Shown: one piece after another, positions 9,487-20,352 of the stretch
How positions within the stretch are numbered: the stretch's first letter is position 1
How the letters are laid out: the number at the start of each line of letters is the position of its first letter
NCBI GenBank assembly: GCA_008000375.1
Contig: SMOI01000353.1
Coordinates: forward strand, 1-32,183
From: Poteriospumella lacustris
Lineage: Eukaryota; Sar; Chrysophyceae; Chromulinales; Dinobryaceae
Length of the DNA: 32,183 nucleotides
Direction: 5' to 3'
Notes under the pieces: generated by a model
Told to the model about the DNA's origin: nothing
Databases searched by the model: none
The model's input: only the letters and a program-made list of their open reading frames with translations
Made by a program: the position numbers and the translations under genes

Positions 9487-12175
9487 ATGGCCGGGAAAGG
9501 AAAGGTTGCCGTGCGAGAGCTGGGGGAGAACTTGATTCGACTCAGCCGTGTGGGTGATTTAAGTGGCATCAAAGACTTGCTGGACACCCAGGAAGATCAT
9601 GAATTTGTGGCGGCGGCAATAAACTTTCGCGAGCAAAAGGTATAGTGTTGGTGCTTATGCTGATATGGTAGTGGTCGGTTTGTTGACAAATGTGTTGTTT
9701 TGCAGAGCGGAGGCTTCGCGTTGCTGGCTGCCGCCGTCGATGGCCACAAAGATACCATGGAGTATCTGCTGCAAAAGGGTGGAAAAGTTGACCTGATGGA
9801 TAAGGTATGTGATCCATCTACCCCGTTTCTGTGCTAAGTTCTCCTGAACGGATTTGTTCACTGTTGGATAGACGGGCGAGACGGTGCTGATGAAGGTCGC
9901 GGAGCGCGGCACAATGGATTTAGTCGGCTTTCTCGTCGAGAAAGGAGCGGATATCAACATCCCCAGTGGTGTAGAAGGTATCACTGCGTTGATGAAAGCC
10001 TGTAAGAAAGGTCAGATGGCGGTGGTCAAGTTTCTGTTGGAGAACGGTGCCGAGTTGAACTCGGTGGACAAGGTACGGTGTACCGTCGTCTCCATTTACT
10101 ACTCTCCCCGCTGACTTTTATGCTTTGTTTGGGGGACATGAAAGTCGGGCTGGACAGCATTGATTCATGCCGCGGAGAAAGGCTATGCAGAGATCGTACA
10201 GGCGTTGGTCGCCTATCACGTGAACTTGAATTACGTCGACGATGAATCGGGGTGGACGGCGTTGATGTACGCTAGTCGCTATGGCCACACCGATACAGTG
10301 ACCACCTTGTTGAAAGCCGGTTGTACCTTGGAAATTGTCGATCGCAAACGCAATACGGCGTTGTTGTTGGCGTGTTTCAATCGCCATTGGGCCACCGCCG
10401 AAGTGTTGATTGATCATGGCGTCGACCTGAACGCTGTCTCCGATGTACGTCCTCCTCTATTTCATTTACTCCTCGTTGCACTGCACGCAGCCTGTGTTAT
10501 CGTCGTTGTATTGTATGTGCGTGCGTGTGTGTTGTAGGTGGGTGACACGGCGTTGATGTTAGCGTGTTTGCGTGGTTCGTTGTCGACGGTACAAAAGTTG
10601 GTGGCGAAAGGGGCCGATTTGACCTTGACGAATAAGAAAGGGCTAACGGCGAAGGATTTTGCGAAGACGTTGGATATTCAACGTGCCCTGGTGGAATTGA
10701 AGAAAGAAAAAGAAGCAGAAGTGGCCGCGGCGACGGCGGCAGCAGCGGCGATCGCCATCGAGAAGGCCAAACCGGTCGATATTACTGCGCACACCGTGTT
10801 GCAGCGTCTGTTGCAACAAGCACCAACGGTGGTAGGTTTACAAGGAGTAATCCATCTGTCCGAAGACCTATCCACGACGTGGGCACAGACCAATGAATTG
10901 ATCAAGACGGCCCAAGCGACGTTCGTCCAACAACAACAACAACAACAACAATCGTCGTCGTCGCCGTTCACTTCCAACGACACCGAACAACCACCACCAC
11001 CGCAGCTGCAACAACAGCAGCAGCAAATGGCGGTGAAATATCATGCATTAATGCTCCGCCTTTGGGTAGAAATGGTGACCTTTGCCGCGTTCTACACGAA
11101 GCATCACCAGGAGATTCAACGTCTGTTGGCTTCCACGGAGCCACCGATGGTACCAGAGACACAGACGTTGTGGTCACTTCATTTCGCCTTGTCCACGTGT
11201 ATGGCGGTACCTGGCGCAGGCCAAGCTCTGAGCCCTCTGCTACCGTCCGAATTGAAGTTGTCGCAGATGTTGGCGTTGGACTTGTTGGTGCAATGGTCGC
11301 GTGATACGAACGCTACCTTGGACAGCAGTGGTGGTGATGGCGCGTTGTCGAAGAGCTTGGCGCAATGGGCAGCCTGGGCTCGATCCGAAGACGTGACCAT
11401 TCGCTCCTTGTTGAATGGGCTAGCGGTGCGTCGTGGTGAGGTATCGAGTTGGGTAGATCCTACGACCGCGGACGGGTCGCGTCATAACTTGGTGGACACC
11501 GTCGTTCCCCGTGTCCAAGCTCACCGACGCGCATTGACCAACCGCTTTTATACGACAGCAGCAGCAGCAGCAGCATCGGAATCCTCCACCGGCAGTTCCG
11601 GAGCCGCATATCTCACCGAACGTATCCCACAAATCGAACAAGAGGAACTGGAAAAGATCGTTGGGAGTGTCGCCACGCAGCAGATTTATGCATCGGCGTA
11701 CACGGATCTATCGACACTGTTGTCCGTGCTCACCTCTACCACCGCCTCACCGGACCAGTTGAATGGTGACAACGCATCGCCCGAAGCGATCGAGAAGCTG
11801 ATCGTGGACGTGACTGGACTGCGCAAACCTGTGCCTCCGCCGGTACCGGCACCTGTTCCTCCGGTTGTCGAACCGGCACCGGTCGTGAACGATCCACCCG
11901 CAGCAGCTCCAGCCGCCGTCACGACCGATGACAAGGAAACCAGTAATCCATTGCACACCTCGGTTCCGTTGACTGAGCCCCAACAGACGCCATCAACCAG
12001 CTCTACCACGTCACCTTCTCCTCCTCCACCACCGTCGTCATCTCCGGCCTTGTCGACTCGTCCGGTGGCGAAACTTGAAGTGACCAACACGCCCACGCCT
12101 ACCGCGACCACTTCCGCTCCGGCTCCAGCTGCCCCTGCGACCAAATCCAGCAAATGCGGTTGCATCATCTCTTAA
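9487..12175 (+). CDS. Ankyrin-repeat protein with C-terminal CaaX box
   Basis: Five exons, 9487-9639, 9706-9804, 9872-10072, 10145-10444 and 10538-12175, give 796 aa. About seven ankyrin repeats span residues 52-285 (for example GWTALMYASRYGHTDTV and GDTALMLACLRGS). Every intron is phase 0 and falls at a repeat boundary. The rest is helical and low-complexity: Lys/Glu- and Ala-rich about 295-330, polyQ runs near 380-415, then a helical region to about 640 and a Pro/Ser/Thr-rich tail. The last residues, KCGCIIS, form a CaaX box (C793-I-I-S), which predicts farnesylation; C791 could be palmitoylated. The protein is therefore probably a membrane-tethered scaffold. Partners are unknown. The start ATG opens an Arg/Leu-rich N-terminal helix that resembles a capping repeat. 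Confidence 0.9.
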
Positions 12176-12888
12176 GGCCTACATGCAAGTCGCAGACGTT
12201 ACGTTGCCAACAAGACGCTCGACCATCCCCCTGTTGCAATCCTCCTTCCCGCCCCTCTCGTTGTTGTCTCGGTGACCTTCCCCACGAGACACGACCATGA
12301 TGCGGTCTATCCAGCTGTTGCAGTTGTTTGATCCATTTGTTTCAATTCTTTTGTCGTTTGTTTTGTTTTGTTTTGGTATTGTTTTTCACCTTCGCCCACG
12401 CTCGGCTTACAGCCCACGCTGCGGTGGAGATGCGCTCTTCTCCCCTCCGACGACACGGCAGTGTGCCCAGTGTACATTCACTTGCAATATATTAACCCAT
12501 ATTCACTTGTATACATTCATTCTCCCTCTGTCTCTCGAAGCGATAGCAGAGCTGTCTCGCGCTAATTTACAATTTTCAATTTGCAACTCACCGAGCCAAC
12601 CCCCCCACCTCCTCCACTCGTGTGCCCACTCAACACTTACACACGCATTCATTTGATGGTCCTGCTCTTCATTCTCTCTCCCGACGAAACGATCCCCGTT
12701 CAGACTCGCAGGCTCACCGGCGATCATTACCATACCCATAGGGCGATATCACATAAGATATGAACATCTAAACCCGGTTTTCAACGGGGTCCATGCAGTA
12801 TACGTTACTGTCGTTCGGGTTCACTCCATCCCGTCACTACTACCACAAACCCGGCTAGCTGCGAGTGCCAACACATTCGCTTACGCTT

Positions 12889-12941
12889 CGACAAAGAACT
12901 GACTTACCGAGTCGATTGCTCGGTAAGTCAGTTCTTTGTCG
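12889..12941. repeat. Perfect 23-bp inverted repeat, 7-nt loop
   Basis: The arm at 12889-12911 (begins CGACAAAGAACTG, ends TACCGAG) is exactly complementary to 12919-12941. The loop is TCGATTG. There is no mismatch in the stem. It lies 3 bp from the left end of the next inverted repeat. Confidence 0.95.
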
Positions 12942-12944
12942 TGT

Positions 12945-13156
12945 GAAATATTCATGCGTTTTTGATTGATGCCTGTGGTTGATACGCCGGATGTCTTCTC
13001 GTACAAGATAAGGGGGGGGGGTAGTAGCCCACATCCTTTCACTTCTTCGCGTGCACATGCATACTCGCCCAGAAGCTCCTTTTTGTATCCTTTTGACATC
13101 CGCAGAAACGAAAGAAAGACAACCAAATGCAACAATCAAAAACGCATGAATATTTC
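12945..13156. mobile_element. Foldback/MITE-like element with 24-nt terminal inverted repeats
   Basis: The sequence at 12945-12968 (GAAATATTCATGCG... ending TGATTG) is the exact reverse complement of 13133-13156. The interior of about 164 bp has weaker inward complementarity, for example GGATGTC on both arms. There is no transposase ORF. I could not identify a target-site duplication, so a simple inverted duplication is also possible. Confidence 0.5.
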
Positions 13157-13254
13157 GGTTTTATGGGTATCGGTTACGAAGTTATGGGTGTTTGTACATT
13201 AGCGAGTGGGAGGGGAGGTGGATGGGTGTGGGTGACAGGGGCATATATCATAAA

Positions 13255-13325
13255 AAGGGGGAGAGGGAGAGGGAGAGGGGGAGGGAGAGGGGAAGACAGA
13301 GTACAAAAGAAAGGGAAAGAAAGCG
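13255..13325. repeat. Purine-only GA-rich tract
   Basis: The plus strand from about 13255 is nearly all purine, with repeated GGGAGA units and several GGG/GGGG runs, continuing as GAAA-type repeats to about 13325. Such DNA can adopt triplex or G-quadruplex structure. It sits just beyond the 3' end of the PP2C gene. Confidence 0.6.
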
Positions 13326-13430
13326 AAAGAAAGTGACACCAAAGCAAAGCGGAGCCCAGCAAAGGGGGTAACGGTTGCAAGGCACGGCACGGCGAAAGCA
13401 AAGCAAAATGACAAAATGGGCTATGATACA

Positions 13431-16073
13431 CTATAGAGTGGCATCCTCGTGGGTCGTTCGTTCCGCGGCACTGCTGCTGGCCGGTTGGTTGTCTTCGCCG
13501 GTGCTACTGCTACTATTCGAATGACTGCTGCTGCTGCTGTTGTCCAAGGTGGTTTCTCCTTCGGTGGAAGACGACTGCTCTGGTCCCGATTGCTCCACTT
13601 CGTCGATGGCTGCTGCTACCGGTGATGCCTCGGCAACGGATACGGGGCGAGATACGGGTGGCATGGTCTCAGGCTTCAACCACACCACCAAAAAGGTCAT
13701 ATTATCACCACCAATACCCTGCGATACACGTGGATCCTTCGCCAAACATCGCTTCATTGCCGCTTGGACCACTTCTTCCAACGTCATGTGCTCTTCCATG
13801 ACCTTTTGGCGCACAAAATCACACGCCTCTTGATTCGTGAGGACATCCCAAATACCATCGCAAGCCAAGATAAAAAATTCATCTTCCGCCAAGTTGATAT
13901 CAAAGACTTCAATATCCGGTTCAGCGGTGATCATTTGAGCCTCCGGGGGCAAATGCTTCACTTGTTTGTACTTCAAATCACCCAACGAACGAGAGAGATT
14001 CAAATTGCCATTGACACGTCCCACCATATTTACAAAGCCACCCGCGTTCTTGATGCGTGCGATTTCTCCTTCCTGTCAATGTGGCAGCGAGACAAGCAGT
14101 GTTCATCAGAACGGCACAGTTCTAAAACTAACGGTGAAGCGCAGTACCTGAGAGGGTTTGTGGTCCTCGGACAGCGCCACGGCCGTGCCGTTACGGCAGA
14201 GGACACCGCGCGAATCACCCGCATTCGCGACGATCAACTTGTTGCCGACCAAGAGGGCCACAATGGCCGTGCATCCTGCCAAGACGCTGTAAGCAACGCA
14301 AGAGGGATGATTAGTCGACGAATGGACAGATCGTAGGCGCGCGTTTGTGTGTCGCTTACCGATGGTCTTTCAGCTTGCAAATGTGTGTTTTGCCAGAGGT
14401 CGTGTACGTAGTGAAGTTGGCGGGAGCCGGTGGACGCTCGGACGATGTAGGCGCATTGTCCGCGGGATTCGTTGGCACCAGTCGATTCGCCACCTTCGGA
14501 GGCGACAGTTCTTCATCCGAAGAGTCGTCGGATGAGCCAGTATCATCATCTTCTTCTGTCGCATTTGCGGATGAAGATGACGACGTCGCTGTTGCTGCAA
14601 GTTGTAGCGCTGGAGGCCTGGGAATTGTGTCATCCTTGGCATCGGTGTCGAAAATAGGATGCGATTCAGTGTCTGGTTCGGAAGGAGCATCTGCTTCATC
14701 TTCCCCCACCGCACCGTTGCTAACCACTTCTTCATTGACCCGCTCGGAAAAGACAGACTGATACGTTTCTCCTTTGAAAGGGTTATTGTTCACCTTCGAA
14801 GGTGACTTGGGTGGACTGGGCTTGTTAGCTGGCGAACCAAACGTCGTGGACGTTGCTGATGAATCCAATACCACTACAGGTTTGGTAGGCGCGACATTCC
14901 GTACGATAGATAGGTCCTCTTCACCTTCACTGCCACTGACACTGGAATCGGTGATAGATGCAGTTCGAGACGATGAGTCGACCGAAATGGTCGCTGTTTC
15001 CGTCTCGGACAATGTTGGTGAATCAGACATGTCACGATCCATATGGCGCGCGAACTCGTGATCCACTGAATCTTCACTGTCACGTTCCAAGTTGTTTTCC
15101 ACATCCGCATCGTTGTCGTCCTCAGTGGACGAGTCAAATGCGCCGTCCGATTGATTGCGACTGTTATCTTCAGCGAAGGCGGACGGAGTGGTACCGACCG
15201 CCGCAGACTCTGTTGCTTCTGCTCCCGGTGATGATGACGAGTTTGCAGCTCGTACGGCATGTAAATTACGAAGGCTGCCAGTTAAGGACAGAGTAGCTTC
15301 CGCGATCGCTGCTTTATCGTTGCGATTTTTCGCTCGGCTGTATTGCTTGGCGCTTTCCAATAACTGTTGAATCATGGCCATAGAATCCAAACCCCCGTTA
15401 TTGTGAGGCAACGGACTATTCAAATCCTCTCCATCGTCGGACTCGGGGGACGCAGTTCGATCTGGAGCAGTCAATGGCCGAATGATAGAACCACCTTCCG
15501 ACGAAGGTAACGGCTTGGGCGAGGTCGCAGGGCCAGAACGGTTAGGAGTCCCTCGCGTATCAGAAGGATTCGGGACCGCCCGAAGTTGTTTCAACAATGG
15601 AAAATATTGTTCATCTTCCAGTAGTTCGTCAACTTTGTGAAATGATTCTCGCAAAGCGTCAGAGTAACGTCCTTCCTTAAAGCTAGGTAAATTGGTCAAC
15701 ACTTCAATGTACTTGAGCTTTACGAAAGCCGATACTTCTTTGCCTGAAGGTGCAAAACACGTATTGGATGACAAAAGGTCATTGTCAATGCTTCAAAGTA
15801 AACACAAGTACCTCCATGACCGTCGAAGACTCCAAACAGGGAAATTGGGTCACCGCCATCAGCAGAAGATACTCCAGGTCGAGCAATGTGAGCATCCTCC
15901 ATGTTCTTACGCCATCCCTGATAAAGAAAACAGAAAGATGGGTCATTTTCAGTTTGGCGATGACCAATCAGCAATTAAAGTACCTGCATTTCGCCAACGG
16001 CAAAATTTAGTCCAGCGCCACTACCCAAATCGGTGTTCACCTCAGTACTTGGAGACGAAAGAAAGATTCCCAT
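13431..16073 (-). CDS. PPM1G-like protein phosphatase 2C with long acidic insert
   Basis: Five exons on the minus strand, 16073-15984, 15917-15812, 15743-14360, 14286-14148 and 14072-13431, give 786 aa. It is a metal-dependent Ser/Thr phosphatase. The PP2C motifs are present: MEDAH (37-40), FDGHGG (D62), ANAGDSRG (547-554), ACDGIWD (D645) and GGDNMT (D696). The catalytic core is split between N-terminal residues 1-115 and C-terminal residues from about 525. The roughly 400 residues between are Ser/Glu/Asp-rich. An acidic insert at this position is the hallmark of PPM1G (PP2C gamma), which acts in the nucleus on splicing and chromatin factors. The protein begins MGIFLS, a plausible N-myristoylation site, as in PPM1G. 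A Ser/Glu-rich tail follows the core. The gene is divergent from the amidohydrolase gene. Confidence 0.93.
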
Positions 16074-16441
16074 GGTGACTTTGATCAAAGAAGACACAAA
16101 TCGGTTACCAAAAGGAGATCAAACGGAGTGAAATGAAATGAATTTAATTGATATATCCGGTCATTTCAGTGCAATGAAAGTAGCAGTCGAAGCTTCAGTC
16201 AGTGGCTGGGCTCAAGGAAAAGGAGCGGAAAACAGAGGGAAAACTCCATTCCCGTTTCATTTTTAAGAGAATCGTTTTGTGAGACTATTTTAGGCGGTAT
16301 ATTATTCGGGCAGGTAGGTTGCACTTGCAGATCCTCAGGTATCCTAAGAATACTATAGCATATTCCATTGCCACAACCTGCCTTGCTATTCTAAGAGTTA
16401 GTTTAAAGAGGTGAAAGGAACGCCCCTTGACTAATCGAGCA
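16074..16441. promoter_or_regulatory. Divergent promoter region, PP2C / amidohydrolase
   Basis: These 368 bp between two divergent start codons presumably hold both promoters. There are AT-rich stretches around 16138-16160 and 16285-16310 (GGTATATTATTC). No specific binding site is assigned. Confidence 0.5.
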
Positions 16442-18668
16442 ATGGAAAGCGTATCATCAATAACAACACCACCACCATCTCAGAAGCAGACTTTGATTGT
16501 CAATGCTCGACTCAATGTTGCACCTGGTGCACCGTTGCATCGATTGCAAGTGTCAAATGGTCGAATTTCATCAATAGAGGTCGATAGTGGAGACGCTTTT
16601 GATGGATCAGAATATGCCACAGTTATTGATGCTGACGGGGCCACGGTGTTCCCAGGAATGCAAGGTAGTGTTTCGCTGCTTCATTATCTTCTCTTTCATT
16701 GTCGAACTTGTTAATTGTGATGTTCTGACTTGAAAGATTCACATATTCACGTTGCTATGTTGGGCGAAAGTCTTCACTACGTGAACCTCATTGACTGCTA
16801 TTCCATCGATGCCATGAAAGAACTGATCGAAAAGAAGTTGACAGAAGAACCCCATTTGCCATTTGTTGTTGGCTTCAATTGGGATCAAACAAAACTAGGA
16901 CGTTTGCCGTCCAGGTTTGACATCGATTCCATCTGCTCCAAACCGGTAAGGTTTCTTCGCTGTGAAAGACCCGTCCGATTCCTCCCTTCATCGACAAGGG
17001 TTGGGTTGTCAAATCGTTCAGGTTTTTCTATGGCGCGCTTGTTGGCACATCGGTGTGGCCAACTCATCGGCTCTGGAACTTACTGGTCATTTGCAGACAA
17101 AGCTCGCATCAGATATTGTCTTAGACCCAGCGACCGCGCAGCATGTCTTTCGTTTGCCTGGTGGGGCGGTTGACTATGATGCGAACACGTTTTTACCGAC
17201 CGGCATCTTGAGAGAACGGGCATGTGAGCCCATGATGACTGCGCTATCTAAATACAAAACACGAGAGGCGTACATTCAGTTCGTTCGTGAAGGCTTGCAA
17301 GTGTGCCTTCGCAAAGGAATCACGTGTGTACACACGAACGATGAGCATTCCCTATCGATTTACCAACAGTTGCAAGCACAACAGGCTTTGCCCATTCGAG
17401 TACTCTTGACGCCCAATCAGCAAGAATTAGAGCATGATGAAAGCTTGTCTCCCTTTGGGTTGTTTGACATGGGTGATGATAACGGTGGTGGTAGTGATGG
17501 TGCTGCTGTTGGCCCTCGCGATGCGCATGGTATGTCCAGCCGCTTGGGTATGAACCGTGTGAAAATCTTCTCCGATGGATCGTTGGGCGCCGAAACAGCG
17601 GCCATGAAAGTCCTGTCGGATGCTACGAGTGATACTGAGGCCCAGCCGTCCTTCAAGGGCATCTTGATGCATTCGGAGGCAGCGATGGAAAAGATGATCG
17701 TCGATGCGACCAAGCGTGCCTTTCGTGTCGAAATTCATGCGATTGGTGATGCCGCAGCCGATCAAGTTGTATCTGCCATCGACCGCGTCAATCAACATCG
17801 TCAAACAACGGGTGCGTCGCCATTATACCGCCCGTTGTTGACCCATTGTCAAGTGTTGGGTCCTGACATCGTGCGCTTGATGCACGTGCATGATGTCATC
17901 GCGAACATTCAACCATCCTTTGTGCCCACCGACATGCGATGGGTGATGAGCAGGATGTCGGATATGCGTCAATTGCAATATGCGTACGCATGGAAGACAC
18001 TACTACACGGTCAGTATCCTGTTAATTGCGCGGGTGGATCCGATGCGCCGATTGAAGATGCGTCGCCTTGGTATGGCATTTACGATGCCATGTTTCGAAC
18101 GAATCAATGGCGACTTGGTTCAGACGGTTCCGAAGCTGCCACTGTATTTCGGCCGGAAGAGAAGCTGTCGTTTGAAGAGGCGGTTGGTTTGTACACGACT
18201 GGTGCATCCTATGCGGCAGGGTATGAAGCATGGCTGGGACGGATCGCAGTCGGACAAGTTGCTGATTTGGTGTTGATGAAGGTTCCCTCTGTGCCATCGA
18301 CAACGGAAGCGACGACGTGGGATTGGTTGATGACCCAGCAACCCTCATTGGTAATAGTAGGTGGTCATGTATCGTATGTTCATACCGATGCCACGAGGAT
18401 GATCCAACGAGAAGATGCCGAGTCATCGTCTCTACGTCCGCATTTCGATGTGCTCACTCCGACAGTCAGTGAAGGAGATACCGGTGAGGCCCCAGACAAG
18501 CCTATTGATGGAGCAGCACCGTATATCCCCGGCAAAGGAGGTTATTTTGAGCCGGTGGGGCATGCATTGCAAGCCCAGAACCCAGGTGCCAAAGGGTCTC
18601 GTAAGCGTGACAGAGTCGGTCGTCAAGGCTATTGTCGCTGCTTGTTGCACATGGAATATTGCATGTGA
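16442..18668 (+). CDS. Amidohydrolase-3 family metal-dependent hydrolase (YtcJ/LAF3-like)
   Basis: Three exons, 16442-16664, 16737-16945 and 17022-18668, give 692 aa. The fold is the amidohydrolase TIM barrel with flanking beta sandwich. Metal-site candidates are H77 and H79 in DSHIHV, K325 in RVKIFSDGSLG, H383 in EIHAIGDAA, H419 in LTHCQVL and D485 in AGGSDAPIED. The C-terminal beta-sandwich motif is GRIAVGQVADLVLM. The substrate is unknown; relatives hydrolyse N-acyl or formyl groups, and Arabidopsis LAF3 belongs to the same family. The ATG at 16442 is chosen because the frame upstream has only a non-ATG opening. No signal peptide is seen, so it is probably cytosolic. About 100 C-terminal residues beyond the catalytic fold look divergent. 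Confidence 0.9.
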
Positions 18669-19090
18669 AGCTTCTCCTTTGGTTTTGTTCTTTTTTAAGT
18701 TAGCCACCACGTTGTAATGTATAATGAAAGCACTTTCTCAATGTTGACTCTCTTGATTCCAACCGGCTGTGCAACAGTAGAACGTAGTGAGGAACTGACG
18801 ATAGTTACTTATACATGAATGACGATGATGCGCAAGTTGGACATATCATTTGAGCCAATGCGGAGGGTTGTAGTACACGCATCCGCATCAATTTTAAAAA
18901 CACTATAATCGACGTGCTGACGTGGGAAGCTCCCAAGCTTTTCAACCCACGTGCAGCAACAGAAAGGAAAAAAGTTTACCGGGAAACTGCAGGACAAATA
19001 CAACACGACAACGACGAAACGACTGAACCCACTGAAGCAGAAGTCCGAAGAAGAAGAAAAAAAGACGTGAAACAACAGCGATACAAGTCA
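18669..19090. other. Convergent intergenic region
   Basis: This region holds the 3' flanks of the amidohydrolase gene (+) and the basic-repeat protein gene (-). It is AT-moderate with an A-rich section around 18960-19075. No gene is seen. Confidence 0.45.
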
Positions 19091-19849
19091 TTACGCCGTG
19101 GTTTTTCGCTTTTTATGCTTCTGGTCTGGTCCATCCAGCATGGGCAAGACTGCTGCTCTTGGCATACCCGTTTCGTCGTCTTCACTGTCTGTGTCTTCAT
19201 TGTCGTGTAAATCATGCAAATGTTGCATATGATGGGCAGTCGATGCGGCCATGGCGTGAATATTGTTCATATCTTCATCCATATCCAAATCTTCCAGCAG
19301 ATGTCCTTCTTGATCGTTCAATAACACGTGATTATGACCGGGAATAGAGGAGGAGGACGACACAGCAGCGGCGGCAGCAGCAGCAGCGGCAGCCGCCCGA
19401 TTCGCACGCGCCTTGCCAAGGGTGGGAACCAATGGCTCGAATACACCCATGGTGGCGACTCTCACTGCCTCAAGTGCGCGAGTTCGCTTATCACTGATTG
19501 CTCGCTTGGAAGGTCTCTTCAAAGGCTTTTGCGTGTGCACACCAGCCAAGACCATTGCCATCTTGCGCTCTGCACGACGTTCACGTGCTCTCTTAGCGTT
19601 TTGCATCCGCACACCATTGCGTTTATCCTCTGAGAAATTCATCCGACGCTCGGCGACCTTCATCCGTTGAACTTCGCGAATTTCACGCTTGCGGTCATCC
19701 GTGAGCATAGCGCGATACCGGCGGGTGCGTTCACGATCTCGATCTCGACGCTCCTCAGGAGTCAGCCTAGGGCGTTTGCTATTAGCCATGGCTTCCATGT
19801 CTTCGGCACTGGCCAAAATGCCAGAATGAGGATCCGGTGGAAAATACAT
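19091..19849 (-). CDS. Basic-repeat nuclear protein, possibly STPR-type DNA-binding
   Basis: A single-exon ORF of 252 aa. Residues about 27-100 are very basic and form three consecutive units of about 20-24 residues that each open with an LT/FS plus acidic-residue signature (LTPEERR, LTDDRKR, FSEDKRN) and then run into Arg/Lys-rich helix. This resembles the 23-residue STPR repeats found in some DNA-binding proteins; the match is by eye only. A Lys/Arg-rich linker, an Ala run of 11, an acidic segment (LEDLDMDEDMN), a His-rich patch, a second acidic patch and a terminal KHKKRK nuclear signal follow. It is likely nuclear, with transcriptional regulation as an inference. The start is the ATG at 19849. 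It is divergent from COMMD3 and convergent with the amidohydrolase gene. Confidence 0.7.
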   Translation of the reverse strand: MYFPPDPHSGILASAEDMEAMANSKRPRLTPEERRDRDRERTRRYRAMLTDDRKREIREVQRMKVAERRMNFSEDKRNGVRMQNAKRARERRAERKMAMVLAGVHTQKPLKRPSKRAISDKRTRALEAVRVATMGVFEPLVPTLGKARANRAAAAAAAAAAAVSSSSSIPGHNHVLLNDQEGHLLEDLDMDEDMNNIHAMAASTAHHMQHLHDLHDNEDTDSEDDETGMPRAAVLPMLDGPDQKHKKRKTTA

Positions 19850-20352
19850 TTCAAATGAACTTATTCACAAGCTACCAAGTAGAACGACGAAAACTAAGAC
19901 GTATGATCCTCGTGAGATCAACTTTACGATGAGATGATTGACTCAACGAAAAAAACACTGGTTCAACTAACCAAATGTGGGTCTCTCCTTTGTCAGCAAC
20001 CAAAAGTGATTTTGAACGTGGCATCAACCGTAACAAACCGACGTTGGGAAGCTGCTGCATTTCTCGTGAGCCAAAGCGATGAACAACCATCACACAGCAG
20101 GCTGGACACACACATTCTCTTTGAACGGTGTCGGTTGGTGGCGTGACACACACACGCCCAGTCGTCGCGGAGGCGAACACGCGTGACTGATTTATGAAAC
20201 GGTTTTTCATTGAGAACAACAACAGGATGATGATGACGACTCGATCTTTGTTTGCTGCTGGGTTGCGCGGTGAGCCAAGGTCGCAAATTGTGCGAGTCCA
20301 CTTTGGTTGAAACACTTTTTACTGTTATTTAACTGAAGTGGAAGAACCTGTA
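19850..20352. promoter_or_regulatory. Divergent promoter region, basic-repeat protein / COMMD3
   Basis: These 503 bp lie between two divergent start codons. ORFs in this stretch look non-coding in composition. It should hold both promoters and leaders; no defined element could be assigned. Confidence 0.45.

Larger units (their letters stand above)
12176..13430. other. Convergent intergenic region with foldback structures
   Basis: About 1.25 kb lie between the 3' ends of the ankyrin and PP2C genes. No gene is supported; ORFs here are mirrors of low-complexity or inverted-repeat DNA. It contains a perfect 23-bp hairpin (12889-12941), a pair of 24-nt inverted repeats (12945-12968 and 13133-13156), a G10 run (about 13012-13021) and a GA-rich tract (about 13255-13325). 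Confidence 0.6.

Noticed and set aside
12176-13430. CRISPR-like array or satellite
   Set aside because: The repeats are inverted pairs, not regularly spaced direct repeats, and the genome is eukaryotic.
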